Assembly (NCBI GenBank): GCA_965207045.1 | Contig: OZ242261.1 | Coordinates: 806,001 to 870,000 of the forward strand | Origin: G965207045 sp965207045 | Lineage (GTDB): Bacteria > Pseudomonadota > Alphaproteobacteria > Rickettsiales > Anaplasmataceae | Reading direction: 5' to 3' | Length of the DNA stretch: 64,000 bases | Part shown: positions 37,695 to 47,640 of the stretch, one piece after another | Layout: each line of letters starts with the position of its first letter | Numbering within the stretch: the first letter of the stretch is position 1 | Program-made: the position numbers and the translations under genes | Notes under the pieces: generated by a model | Seen by the model: only the letters and a program-made list of their open reading frames with translations | What the model was told of the DNA's origin: nothing | Databases searched by the model: none

Positions 37695-40178
37695 ATGGAA
37701 AATTTAATTGTAATTGATTCATATGGCTTTTTATTCAGAGCTTATCATGCACTACCACCTCTTTTAAATCCTCAAGGTATACAAGTTGGAGCAATTCACG
37801 GCTTTCTAAACATGTTGATAAAAGTTATTTCTGAACATAAAGCAACTCATTGGGTTGCTGTCTGTGACACAGGAAAAAAGACATTTCGTAACGAAATATA
37901 CCCAGAGTATAAAACAAACCGGGGTGAGCCAGACGAAGAGCTTATACCCCAGTTTTCATTGCTCAAAGAAGCATTAAAGGCCTTTAATATCACTTGTCTT
38001 TCAGTTGAGGGATATGAAGCTGACGATATCATTGCTACCATAGCTAAAACCTCTACCATACCAATCACAATTATCTCCTCAGATAAAGATTTAATGCAAC
38101 TCATAACTCACAACATTAAAATGTTTGACCCAATAAAAAATAAATATATAGGCGCTAAAGATGTACTTGATAAATTTGGTGTAGAACCAAAAAAATTACT
38201 TGATTGCTTTGCATTAATTGGTGATAACTCTGATAACATACCTGGAGTACCTGGTATCGGCCCTAAAACTGCAGCTATTTTGATTAATGAATTTAATTCT
38301 TTAGACAATTTGCTTACTCAACTGGATAAAATAAAGCAAAATAAAAGACGAACCACTCTGCAAAAAAATATTAACCAAGCATTACTCTCAAGACAATTAG
38401 CACAATTACGCAATGATGTGGTTCTAGAGAAGTCTCTTGATGATTTCCTTTTTCACCCACCAAAAAAAGAACAATTAATTCCTTTTTTACTCCAAAATAA
38501 CTTCAAAATTATTATCAACAGGGTAGAAAACCTTTTCTATAAGCAAGAAAACAATACAAGACACAAAAAGGTGACAACAACACTAGAAGAGGAAGATTTA
38601 GCTAAAAAATGTAAAAAAAATGGAATCTTTGCTCTTTATGCTCACTTTATACAAGATAAAAATTCGAAACTTGGTATTTCCTTAGGCGAAAACAAAAACT
38701 ATACCATTTCATTTGACAAGCTCAATTATTTGAAAGAAGTTTTGGCCTCACCACAAGTCTTAAAGGTGAGTTACAACATCAAATCACTGCTTAAATACTT
38801 TGACATTCAGGCATTTACTGACATAGATGTCATGAACTATACCCTCAACACAAATAGCCAAACTTTGCAAGATATATCTTATAACCATTTTGGAGAACAT
38901 TTACCAATAGAAGCAGCTATGCAAGCTGAGGTTGTTTTTAAAATATATAAAATCTTACAAAAACAATTATTTCAAAAAAAAGCAATAACACTATATGAAA
39001 GATTAGATCTTCCATCGATTTCTGTATTACATAAAATTGAACAAAATGGTGTATTAATTGACAAAAAAATACTAAATGACACTTCTTACGAATTTTCAAT
39101 TCTTATAAGAAAGATAGAACAAGCAATCTATAAAATTACAGAGTGTGAATTTAATATCGCCTCACCAAAACAGCTTTCTGACATCCTTTTTAGGGATATC
39201 AAGGGACAGAAAAAACTAAAATCTGGTAACTATAGCACTAGCAGCCAAGTATTAGAGCCCCTTGCACTACAGGGCAATGAAATTGCTCAAAAAGTTCTAG
39301 CATGGAGACATTTCAGCAAACTAAAGAATACATATACTGATGCTTTGCTTTCCTACATAAATGAAAAAACTGGCAGAATACATACTCACTACTCTTTGAC
39401 TAAAACTTCTACAGGTAGACTTAGTTCCAGCAGTCCGAATTTACAAAATATCCCAAAAAAGAGCAATAATGATATTCGACGAGCATTTATTGCCCCCCAT
39501 AACTATTACCTTATTTCAGCCGATTATTCGCAAATTGAGCTACGCTTATTAGCACACATGGCTGATATGAAAGACTTAAAACAGGCTTTGATTTCAGGCG
39601 AGGATATACATAGTGTAACTGCTAAACAAATTTTTGGAAATGTAAATGATGATTTACGAAACAAAGCAAAAGCAATAAATTTTGGCATAATATACGGAAT
39701 CAGTGCATTTGGGCTTGCTCAACAACTTAATATAAGCAATGAAGAGGCAAAACTTCACATAGATAACTATTTTAAAAGCTACCCTGGCATAAAAAAATAT
39801 ACAGAAAAAACTAAAGAATTAGCACGCACAAATGGTTATGTCAAAACTATATATGGAAGACGTTGTTACTTTAAAGACATCAATAGTAAATCAGTAACAA
39901 TAAGAAAAGTTTCAGAAAGAGCTGCTATAAACGCACCATTACAGGGTAGTGCAGCTGATATAATGAAACAAGCAATGGTCAAATTGCATCCAAAACTTAA
40001 AGATGGAAGAATAATTATGCAAATTCACGATGAATTGGTAATAGAAGTTCCAAAAGAAGCACTAGAAGAAACTGCATTACTAATAAAAAGCATTCTTGAA
40101 AAAGTTATCAATTTAACAATTCCTATGCATGTCAACATCAGCTATGGAAAAAATTTGCAAGACTTAAAAACCTTCTAA
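37695..40178 (+). CDS. polA: DNA polymerase I
   Basis: At 827 residues it is somewhat shorter than the usual 900 or so. The N-terminal 5'-3' exonuclease is intact: IDSYGFLFRAYHALPPL, SVEGYEADDIIAT, SSDKDLMQL and GDNSDNIPGVPGIGPKTA. The C-terminal polymerase is also intact: TGRLSSSSPNLQNIPKK, ISADYSQIELRLLAHM (motif A), RNKAKAINFGIIYGIS (motif B) and IMQIHDELVIEVP (motif C). The middle 3'-5' exonuclease domain is present as a fold but has lost its metal-binding acidic residues. The position of the DTE motif reads ALYAHF, and the NLKYD position reads NIKSL. Proofreading is therefore probably absent. The gene stands alone, 150 bases after the basic putative effector gene. Confidence 0.97.
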   Translation: MENLIVIDSYGFLFRAYHALPPLLNPQGIQVGAIHGFLNMLIKVISEHKATHWVAVCDTGKKTFRNEIYPEYKTNRGEPDEELIPQFSLLKEALKAFNITCLSVEGYEADDIIATIAKTSTIPITIISSDKDLMQLITHNIKMFDPIKNKYIGAKDVLDKFGVEPKKLLDCFALIGDNSDNIPGVPGIGPKTAAILINEFNSLDNLLTQLDKIKQNKRRTTLQKNINQALLSRQLAQLRNDVVLEKSLDDFLFHPPKKEQLIPFLLQNNFKIIINRVENLFYKQENNTRHKKVTTTLEEEDLAKKCKKNGIFALYAHFIQDKNSKLGISLGENKNYTISFDKLNYLKEVLASPQVLKVSYNIKSLLKYFDIQAFTDIDVMNYTLNTNSQTLQDISYNHFGEHLPIEAAMQAEVVFKIYKILQKQLFQKKAITLYERLDLPSISVLHKIEQNGVLIDKKILNDTSYEFSILIRKIEQAIYKITECEFNIASPKQLSDILFRDIKGQKKLKSGNYSTSSQVLEPLALQGNEIAQKVLAWRHFSKLKNTYTDALLSYINEKTGRIHTHYSLTKTSTGRLSSSSPNLQNIPKKSNNDIRRAFIAPHNYYLISADYSQIELRLLAHMADMKDLKQALISGEDIHSVTAKQIFGNVNDDLRNKAKAINFGIIYGISAFGLAQQLNISNEEAKLHIDNYFKSYPGIKKYTEKTKELARTNGYVKTIYGRRCYFKDINSKSVTIRKVSERAAINAPLQGSAADIMKQAMVKLHPKLKDGRIIMQIHDELVIEVPKEALEETALLIKSILEKVINLTIPMHVNISYGKNLQDLKTF

Positions 40179-40216
40179 TAAAGATAAAACTTCGCCCTCA
40201 TCTTGAAAAGCTCTAC

Positions 40217-40678
40217 TCAATCCACTCTATTGTTTTCAGTAGAAAAGCACAAATTACTACGACTTTTATTCTGAGTATCATCTCTATTCTTACCCATCCA
40301 TTCCACCTTGTTGCCCGACTTATCTTTGGCATAGAAATGCCTCAACACAATTTGGTTTACTTTTCGACACTCATTAAATAACTCTGTAATACTAATTCAT
40401 TTACACAAACTTCCTTGTTATTTTTAAATAAGGTTGAAAGCACCCGTTCTAAGTTCCACAGTTCAACCAAAGCATCCGCAACAAACAGTACTAACTTCAC
40501 TTGCTTATTGCTTTCCACTATAAATCTCAAATTGTCTAATCATAACTAATTCAGTAGACACACCAGATATATTCGTACTTGGTATGTTAGTTTGCTCATC
40601 ACTTTTGATATCTAATTTATTATCTTTTTGATTCGTAAGCACTTTATTTGTTTGTCTATCTTTTTCTAATATTGTCAT
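40217..40678 (-). pseudogene. Decayed small gene, unknown family
   Basis: From an ATG at 40678 the minus strand reads MTILEKDRQTNKVLTNQKDN and on to MIRQFEIYSGKQ before a stop. In another frame comes NKQVKLVLFVADALVELWNL, then ERVLSTLFKNNKEVCVNELV. In a third comes RKVNQIVLRHFYAKDKSGNK, then EWMGKNRDDTQNKSR and a stop at 40217. The order suits one gene of about 150 codons with at least two frameshifts. The bases from 40679 to 40789 show nothing else. Function unknown. Confidence 0.5.
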
Positions 40679-40789
40679 ACTTCTAATAATTAGAACAACT
40701 AAAGATTGTCTTTAGCATAACTCGTAACAAATTACTAGATAGCACACATAAAAAAAATCACTATAATATCATTTTACACTCTCAATATA

Positions 40790-42451
40790 GTGGATTACAT
40801 CAGCCAAATAAAAAATAGAATACTAATATCAGAAATAGTAAGAGAAAGGGTTAAGCTACAAAAGCATGGATCAAATTTCATGGCTTGCTGCCCATTCCAT
40901 AATGAAAAAACAGCTTCATTTACGGTTAATAACAACAGACAAACGTACCATTGTTTTGGTTGTGGCGCTCATGGAGATATATTCGATTTTACCATGAAGT
41001 TTGAGGGTTTAACATTCAATGAAGCCCTGGAAAACCTCGCTAAGAAAGCTGGAATAGTTATCAAAAAACAACAGAGAGTAGTACATTATCAGTACGACAT
41101 ACTCAAAACAGCAGTAAACTGGTTTAAAAATAATCTACACAGATATCCTCAAGCATTACAATGTTTACAAAGTAGATGCATAAATAAAGAGTCTATAAAA
41201 ACGTTTGAAATAGGATATTCACCTATAACAGGAGTAAATTCTTTTTTAAAAAAACAAGGATTCAGTGAATTACAAATCTCTGAAGCTGGACTCATCAGCA
41301 AAAATTATAAAGAATATTTTTACGATCGTATAATACTACCCATTCATAATAATAATGGACAAATTATAGCATTAGGTGGTAGATCACTAAAAAACAATCA
41401 TCCAAAATATTTGAATTCCCCTGAAACAACAATTTTTAAAAAAAGCGAAACAATATATGCTCTCCACTTAGCACGAAGTGAAAATACAGAAAACATTATT
41501 GTGGTGGAAGGGTATTTAGATGTAATTGCTCTCCATCAAGAAGGAATAAAAAATACAGTAGCACCACTTGGTACAGCTCTAACCCCCTTCCATTTACAGA
41601 AATTATACAAAATGTATAAAGAAATTATAATCTGTTTTGATGGAGATAATGCAGGTAGAAATGCAACCCTAAAAACAATCAGATTAGCGCTAGCTGACAA
41701 TCTCACTTATCAAATTAGTTTCATATTACTAGAAAATAATAACGATCCGTGCGACATTATATCACAAAACGGAGTAATTGCTTTTCACAAATTATTAAAA
41801 TCAAGAAAGAGTATATCTGAAGCATTATGGGAAATCTTATCAATTGATACGGATTTCAGCAAACCAGAGAAAAAAGCTAGATTACGAGAAAATATATTTC
41901 AATACATCAAAATCATAAAAAATAAAGAAATACAACAATACTATAGATCCTTCTTTGCAAAAAAAATAAACAGAACAGATATCCAACCAAACAGCAATAA
42001 CCACTTACTACCATCCATAAATTTCACAAACGGAACAATGCTAATTAAAATTGTCTTCTCTTACCCAGAAATATTACAAGATCCAAAAAAAGAAGAAATA
42101 TTTGCACAATTTATAATGGAAAATAATACCTTAATCTTAATCCAAGATTTCGTTATCACTACAATAAATGAGGATAATCTAGATAAGTTATGTGATACTA
42201 GTTTTCAGGGTAAGTTCAGTAAAAAAATACAAGAAATTCTTAATAACAGTTACACTATAACAAACAAGGAGCATGCTTTGGCAGTATGGGATAAAATAAT
42301 GCTCACAGAAGAGATAAAATACCTTGAAAAAGAATATAGCTATGAAGTTTCCCAAGCATTAAAAAACAACCTATCTGAAAACAAAGCAAACAACATTCTG
42401 CAACAGTTAATAAAATTAAAGTCCTCTTTGCATAAAAACTTAAACGACTAA
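40790..42451 (+). CDS. dnaG: DNA primase
   Basis: Synthesises RNA primers at the replication fork. About 553 residues, starting at a GTG (40790). Visible: the N-terminal CHC2 zinc-binding domain (CPFHNEKTASFTVNNNRQTY then HCFGCG), RNA polymerase basic region DRIILPIHNNNGQIIALGGR, and the TOPRIM domain with IVVEGYLDVIALHQEG and ICFDGDNAGRNATLK. The C-terminal helicase-binding region is diverged and lysine- and asparagine-rich. rpoD does not follow here, although dnaG-rpoD is a common pair; a decayed region follows instead. Confidence 0.96.
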   Translation: MDYISQIKNRILISEIVRERVKLQKHGSNFMACCPFHNEKTASFTVNNNRQTYHCFGCGAHGDIFDFTMKFEGLTFNEALENLAKKAGIVIKKQQRVVHYQYDILKTAVNWFKNNLHRYPQALQCLQSRCINKESIKTFEIGYSPITGVNSFLKKQGFSELQISEAGLISKNYKEYFYDRIILPIHNNNGQIIALGGRSLKNNHPKYLNSPETTIFKKSETIYALHLARSENTENIIVVEGYLDVIALHQEGIKNTVAPLGTALTPFHLQKLYKMYKEIIICFDGDNAGRNATLKTIRLALADNLTYQISFILLENNNDPCDIISQNGVIAFHKLLKSRKSISEALWEILSIDTDFSKPEKKARLRENIFQYIKIIKNKEIQQYYRSFFAKKINRTDIQPNSNNHLLPSINFTNGTMLIKIVFSYPEILQDPKKEEIFAQFIMENNTLILIQDFVITTINEDNLDKLCDTSFQGKFSKKIQEILNNSYTITNKEHALAVWDKIMLTEEIKYLEKEYSYEVSQALKNNLSENKANNILQQLIKLKSSLHKNLND

Positions 42452-42454
42452 AAA

Positions 42455-43757
42455 ATTTTTTACTTATAAAAACTTATCCTTATCGTCTTTACTTGCTTCT
42501 ATACTTCCCAATTCCACTTTTATCTTTACCCACTTTCCCTTATCAAAATTATCTAACATCTCCAGAATGCTTCACATTCTTTGATTAAATCTTTACATGC
42601 TTTTAAATTAGAGGAATATCTCGGTAAGATTTATAAAACTAAAATCAGACATTTCATAAAATAAAAAATTAGGAATTATACTATTTAGCATAAAAATGCA
42701 AAATTTCTTCCAATCCATTAAAGAAGATCTAATAAATTCCATCAATTCCAATTTAAAACAAATATAAACTCTTTGACTTTTCAACAAATCTAGAAGTAGG
42801 CCAAAATCATTCTTTTCCATACCGGAAGGTTTAAACTCAAGAGATCCAATATATGCTAAATACTTAAAAAGTAGACCATTTTTGCCGCCACTAACACTAA
42901 TACAACAATTTTCGTAGCAGAACTTAAACTTAATACCCATTTTTTCTTCACCATTATCAGGAAAACCACTTATCAAGCAACTGATTCCTATCGTATATTA
43001 AAGTATTTTTTCTAAGCGCCACTAGATAACTATTTGTACAATTAAATGCAAACAGATTGTCGGAATAATCTTTGCAATTTTCGTCTTTCAACATCATCAA
43101 ACAAAATATGCCATCAAGATGCCGTAGTTTTTACATGATGTTGATACTCATTATCAAAATCTCTGTATAACAGCTCAAACCAAAAAAGACATTATCTCTG
43201 TATTTCGAAAGCACTAACCCCTTTAGCTCATCACAGTCATATAAAGCAATATTCCTCAACAAATTAATATACTGCGCCAATTTTCTTCCACGTTTAAGCC
43301 TTTCTATTTTGTCACACATAAAAAAAAGAAAACTGCTCATCAAGAAAGTTTTTAATATTACAGCTTAAATATTTCTCTATATCTATGCTCGCTTCACACT
43401 TTCTCAGAAAATTATATTGATAGTTCACTGATCTTCTATAACACTAAAAAGCATTTTTCGTATTGACTCCAACTCATCCTAAGGAAAGGAAAAGTTAAGG
43501 TCAATATTTTCTATAAATTGATTGATAGATATCGACATAAACATTAAATACTTCATTGCTAAATATTCTAAAACTCCTTCATCAGCAGATGACATTCCCT
43601 TATGTAACAAGTACAAAACACGACTATGCTCCTCAGATTGTTTGATCGATCTTACTAATCTCTTAATATTTCTTTCAGGCAAGAATACCTTTTCCTCATC
43701 TAATTTCACCTAAATCAAAAGGCTCGGATTATTTTCTAATTCTATAGCTTTTTGCAT
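42455..43757 (-). pseudogene. Large decayed gene, unknown family
   Basis: From an ATG at 43757 the minus strand reads MQKAIELENNPSLLI, an in-frame TAG, then VKLDEEKVFLPERNIKRLVR and on through SADEGVLEYLAMKYLMFMSI to DLNFSFP. Another in-frame TAG follows, then DELESIRKMLFSVIEDQ and a TGA. Later pieces are CDKIERLKRGRKLAQYINLL, LFAFNCTNSYLVALRKNTLI, then MGIKFKFCYENCCISVSGGK and LLLDLLKSQRVYICFKLELM. The end reads FDKGKWVKIKVELGSIEASK and stops near 42458. This fits one gene of about 430 codons with several stops and frameshifts. No family recognised; it is not rpoD. Confidence 0.55.
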
Positions 43758-43824
43758 ATAACATAACTTAATTCATATTGTATGATTTATTATATATAAA
43801 AAAGACAATAAATAAATATAGTGT

Positions 43825-44793
43825 TTAACTTAATGACTCAAATAGAGCTGTAATCAAGCTCTTTACTATATTAGGAGAAGTTGTTGTGTTCATTTCATAC
43901 CGAAATTCTGCAGAATTAGGCATTCCAGAACTATACCAAGATATATGCTTTCGTCCCATACGAACACCAGCATCTTCACCATAGTGATTAATTATATGAT
44001 CATAATGTTGCAAAATTATACCTAATTTCTCCTCATGAGATGGATCATCTAAAATCTTACCATATTTTAAAAAGTGACTTGCTTGATTAATAAACCATGG
44101 TTTACCGTAGACACCACGACCAATCATTACTCCATCCGCACCTGATTCAACTAAAGAAGATTTTATATCATTAAAATCCTTAATATCACCATTTACTATA
44201 ACAGGAACTGATACAGCATTTTTTACTTTTTTGACAAAAGCCCAATCAGCTTTACCCCTATACATCTGGCAGCGGGTACGGCCATGAACAGTAATCATTT
44301 TAATACCTATATCTTCAGCTATTTTCGCTAATTTTGGTGCATTCTTATTTTCATCATCCCAACCAGTACGCATTTTGAGTGTCACAGGAATTTTTACAGC
44401 TCGAACCACAGATTCCAATATAGCAGCTGCTTTCTTCTCATTCTTCATCAAAGCTGAACCTGCATAACCATTTACAACTTTTTTCACTGGGCAACCAAAA
44501 TTAATGTCAATAATCTTTGCACCCATACCTTCATTAAGCTTAGCAGCCTCTGCCATAATATCTGGTTCACAACCAGCTAATTGGATTGATGTTAAGTCCT
44601 CTAAATCTGATATTTTCGCTTTTTTTATACTTTCTTTTGTCTGCAAAATCATAGCACGGCTTGCTATCATTTCAGACACAACCAAATCAGCACCAAGGCT
44701 TTTTATTAATCTACGAAAAGGCATATCAGTGACACCAGACATTGGTGCTAAAATCACCGGATTATCTATACTAACGTTCCCAATGTTAATCAT
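43825..44793 (-). CDS. dusB: tRNA-dihydrouridine synthase (DusB-like)
   Basis: An FMN enzyme that reduces uridine to dihydrouridine in tRNA D-loops. At 322 residues it is normal. Visible: VILAPMSGVTDMPFRRL (FMN-binding start), SEMIASRAM, IQLAGCEPD, the signature INFGCPVKKVVNGYAGSAL (about 98), VTLKMRTGWDDEN, ITVHGRTRCQMYRGKADW and the phosphate-binding GADGVMIGRGVYGKPW. It diverges from cyaY with about 56 bases between. nifR3-ntr genes are not adjacent. Confidence 0.95.
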   Translation of the reverse strand: MINIGNVSIDNPVILAPMSGVTDMPFRRLIKSLGADLVVSEMIASRAMILQTKESIKKAKISDLEDLTSIQLAGCEPDIMAEAAKLNEGMGAKIIDINFGCPVKKVVNGYAGSALMKNEKKAAAILESVVRAVKIPVTLKMRTGWDDENKNAPKLAKIAEDIGIKMITVHGRTRCQMYRGKADWAFVKKVKNAVSVPVIVNGDIKDFNDIKSSLVESGADGVMIGRGVYGKPWFINQASHFLKYGKILDDPSHEEKLGIILQHYDHIINHYGEDAGVRMGRKHISWYSSGMPNSAEFRYEMNTTTSPNIVKSLITALFESLS

Positions 44794-44849
44794 TATTGAT
44801 TCAAGAACTTGCCATTTATTACTATTTCATTCTATAATAGCAGAAAAAA

Positions 44850-45158
44850 ATGAATTTTGACAGCTTAGCAGAAAAAACAATCTTACAGATTTATGACGAT
44901 ATAGAAAATTCAGATGTTAAACATTCTCTTGAAGTGGATTATGCAGAGGGTGTTTTAAAAATAGAAAGCAACCAAGGACAATATGTTCTAAACAAAAACT
45001 CTTCAGTACAGGAAATATGGTTGTCATCCCCACTAAGCGGCGCTTCTCACTTTAGATACATACAGCAAAAATGGATAAACACACATGGAAATGACTTATT
45101 GGCAATCCTAAAACAGGAGTTGCTAAGTATAAATGACATCGAAGTAAAATGGAGCTAA
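44850..45158 (+). CDS. cyaY: Frataxin-like iron-binding protein CyaY
   Basis: A 102-residue frataxin homologue that binds iron and modulates iron-sulfur cluster assembly. Visible: an acidic first helix (LAEKTILQIYDDIENSD), then GVLKIESNQGQYVLNKNSSV and the family signature QEIWLSSPLSGASHFRY, plus a C-terminal helix (LLAILKQELLSI). Fe-S proteins in this window that might depend on cluster assembly include SdhB, NuoI and ThiC. It ends 8 bases from the stop of the convergent permease gene. Confidence 0.92.
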   Translation: MNFDSLAEKTILQIYDDIENSDVKHSLEVDYAEGVLKIESNQGQYVLNKNSSVQEIWLSSPLSGASHFRYIQQKWINTHGNDLLAILKQELLSINDIEVKWS

Positions 45159-45166
45159 TTATGTGA

Positions 45167-46459
45167 TCAAAAATAAACAATTAAATCAGGTTTTTTCCTA
45201 TACCAAAAAATATACAGTGGCAAGCCGCTAATAACAAAAATAGCAGATAGTAGTAATACCTTAACATCAGTACTCACAACTACCCAAAAACAAAATAAAA
45301 ACGCAACTAATGCTATAAAGCTTCTAATATCCCATATACTTTTTTTAAGAATTTGAATACGTACTAGACTTGCAGCCGATATTAAATACACAAAAAGAAA
45401 AGCAATAACGGAAAAATCGATTATTAATGCCATCTGCTCAGCAAAAGTATGTGTCTGTGTCAAAAATAACAAGGGTATTCCACCTAAACCACTAATTAAT
45501 AATCCAACATAAGGAGCTTGTTGAGAATTTTTCTTAGTAAACAATTTTGGCATTAATCCATCTTCAGCAAGTCCTAAAACAATTTGCCCACTGGTCAAAA
45601 TCCAGGCATTTAAAGAACTCAAACATACAACAGATGCAACAAGTGAAATAATAACATACCAGTTATCACCAAAAATATAACGAGTTGCTTCTGAATAAGG
45701 AGCACTAGAATACATCAGCTCTTCACCTGGTATAACACCCATAATGCTTAAGCTATTAACCAGGTAAATTACAGCAACAAACAAAGTCCCTGAAATAACT
45801 GCCAATGGTACATTTCGTTTAGGATTAATAACTGAATCTGCTGGTGTTGTCGCAGTTTCTAACCCTAGAAACCCCCATAATACAACCAACACAACCTTAT
45901 TCAATATAGATGAAATATTATAATTCTGAAACGATTGATCTAATTTGATATTACTAACCTCAAAGCATAAAAGCGCAAAAAAAGGAATCAAAATTAAAGG
46001 AGAAAATTTTATCACAGACAAGAAGACTTCAAAATGACCAGCTGAAGAAACTCCTCTTAGATTTACTAAAGTCACTAATAACAACACAATTACTTCCAAC
46101 AGTAAATAAATGCTTTTTGGATAATCACCAAAAATGGGAATAAAATAGCTAACAGTAGAAATAATGACTGCATTACTGCTTACCCATGATATAACCCAAT
46201 ATGTCCAACCAGTAAAAAACGCTGCTGTCTTACCAAAAGCAATATGAACATAAACATGTGCCCCACCTGTTTTTGGGTAATAAAAGCAAAGAGTGGCAAA
46301 CGTAATTGCTAAAGATATAGCACCAAAAGCAGCTATGATAAGCCCTAAAATACCAAAAAAACCATAAGGAGCGAGATTAGCTGGCAATATAAAAACACCA
46401 GAACCGACTTGTCCACCAATAACAATGGCAAACAGGGGCCAAAAGCCAATTTTCTTCAT
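45167..46459 (-). CDS. APC-family amino acid permease
   Basis: About 430 residues with roughly 12 hydrophobic membrane segments. The N-terminal APC signature FAIVIGGQVGSGVFILPANL matches the AdiC/PotE type exchangers that import amino acids or exchange them for decarboxylation products. The frame is open from a TTG at 46489, but the ATG at 46459 has a GGAG about 8 bases upstream and fits the family start. The substrate cannot be told from the sequence. It is downstream of rplM-rpsI on the same strand, 53 bases after rpsI. The stop is close to that of the convergent cyaY. Confidence 0.88.
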   Translation of the reverse strand: MKKIGFWPLFAIVIGGQVGSGVFILPANLAPYGFFGILGLIIAAFGAISLAITFATLCFYYPKTGGAHVYVHIAFGKTAAFFTGWTYWVISWVSSNAVIISTVSYFIPIFGDYPKSIYLLLEVIVLLLVTLVNLRGVSSAGHFEVFLSVIKFSPLILIPFFALLCFEVSNIKLDQSFQNYNISSILNKVVLVVLWGFLGLETATTPADSVINPKRNVPLAVISGTLFVAVIYLVNSLSIMGVIPGEELMYSSAPYSEATRYIFGDNWYVIISLVASVVCLSSLNAWILTSGQIVLGLAEDGLMPKLFTKKNSQQAPYVGLLISGLGGIPLLFLTQTHTFAEQMALIIDFSVIAFLFVYLISAASLVRIQILKKSIWDIRSFIALVAFLFCFWVVVSTDVKVLLLSAIFVISGLPLYIFWYRKKPDLIVYF

Positions 46460-46512
46460 ACAAAGGACTCCATGAGATTTCTTTTTCAATTCACCAAAAA
46501 AAGAGAAACTAC

Positions 46513-46941
46513 CTAACGCTTAGAAAACTGGAAGCTCCTTCTAGCTTTTCGTCGCCCATATTTCTTACGCTCAACAACCCTAGGATCACGTGTCAAAAAA
46601 TTCCCCTTTACCTTCAATTTAATACGTAGCTCTGGATCAAAATTTTGCAAAGCACGACTTATACCGTGCCTCAATGCACCAGCTTGACCTGAAATACCAC
46701 CACCTTTCACCGTCGCAAAGACGTCAAATTGGCCAGACATAGAAGTTGCAACAAATGGAGAATGAGCAAGCACTTCTAAACTTTCACGTTTCAGATAGTC
46801 AGCAACCTCCATATTGTTGACCATAAATAGACCATTACCAGGCTTAATCCAAACACGTGCTACTGAACTTTTTCTTTTCCCAGTAGCATAAGCTCTCCCA
46901 AGAGAATCAACTTTCCTTTTTCTCACAACTACTTCATTCAT
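46513..46941 (-). CDS. rpsI: 30S ribosomal protein S9
   Basis: S9 contacts P-site tRNA in the 30S head. 142 residues. Visible: RAYATGKRKSSVARVWIKPG, VKGGGISGQAGALRHGISRA and the basic C-terminus KKYGRRKARRSFQFSKR whose last residues enter the P site. The start overlaps the rplM stop by one base (TAATG), giving the standard rplM-rpsI operon. Confidence 0.98.
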   Translation of the reverse strand: MNEVVVRKRKVDSLGRAYATGKRKSSVARVWIKPGNGLFMVNNMEVADYLKRESLEVLAHSPFVATSMSGQFDVFATVKGGGISGQAGALRHGISRALQNFDPELRIKLKVKGNFLTRDPRVVERKKYGRRKARRSFQFSKR

Positions 46942-47420
46942 TATGCAACCTTAACTGTATTTTTTCTATTCATAGCTGCAAAATCGAAAACTTCAGGCTG
47001 CTGAGCTTCATGCACATGTTCAGAGCCAGAATAAATGTACAAATTTTGCATACGCCTTCTTGCCATAGGTCCACACCCCATCATCCTTTTTACTGCTAAC
47101 TCCAAAACTTTATGTGGATTCTTACCTTCAAAAATCAGTCTAGGTGTAGTAGACTTAATGCCACCTGGATAACCAGTATGCCTGTAATAAATCTTTTCTC
47201 TCCGCTTTTTACCAGAAAAAACTAACTTATCAGCATTAACAACTACAACACAGTCTCCCCCATCCATGTGTGGTGTATAAGTTGGCTTATGTTTACCACG
47301 TAACAAATTTGCTATCATAACTGCCAAGCGTCCAACTATAATCCCATCTGCATTTATCAATAACCATTTCTTCTTAATTTCAGATTTCTTTTGAGAGTAT
47401 GTACGGTACATAAAACTCAT
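46941..47420 (-). CDS. rplM: 50S ribosomal protein L13
   Basis: Early assembly protein of the large subunit. 159 residues. Visible: WLLINADGIIVGRLAVMIAN, the LRGKHKPTYTPHMDGGDCVV segment, and KNPHKVLELAVKRMMGCGPM. Its stop overlaps the start of rpsI. Confidence 0.98.
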   Translation of the reverse strand: MSFMYRTYSQKKSEIKKKWLLINADGIIVGRLAVMIANLLRGKHKPTYTPHMDGGDCVVVVNADKLVFSGKKRREKIYYRHTGYPGGIKSTTPRLIFEGKNPHKVLELAVKRMMGCGPMARRRMQNLYIYSGSEHVHEAQQPEVFDFAAMNRKNTVKVA

Positions 47421-47640
47421 TAATGAGTAAAAGCAGAATTATAGTTACCAATTTATTTAGAGTCAATAAGCGTATATTAAATAAATAAAACAATTAGTAA
47501 ACTACAATTTCTCTAATACTAAAGAGTTTATTGTTTTATAACAAATAAAGTACTGAATAAAAAAGTCATATATATTGTACATATATATAAGAATATAATA
47601 TATTTGCATCAATCAAGTTCATTAGAGTAAAGGAATAAAA

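Noticed and set aside
42455..43824. rpoD downstream of dnaG
   Set aside because: The region encodes only decayed minus-strand fragments; no sigma factor motifs were found.
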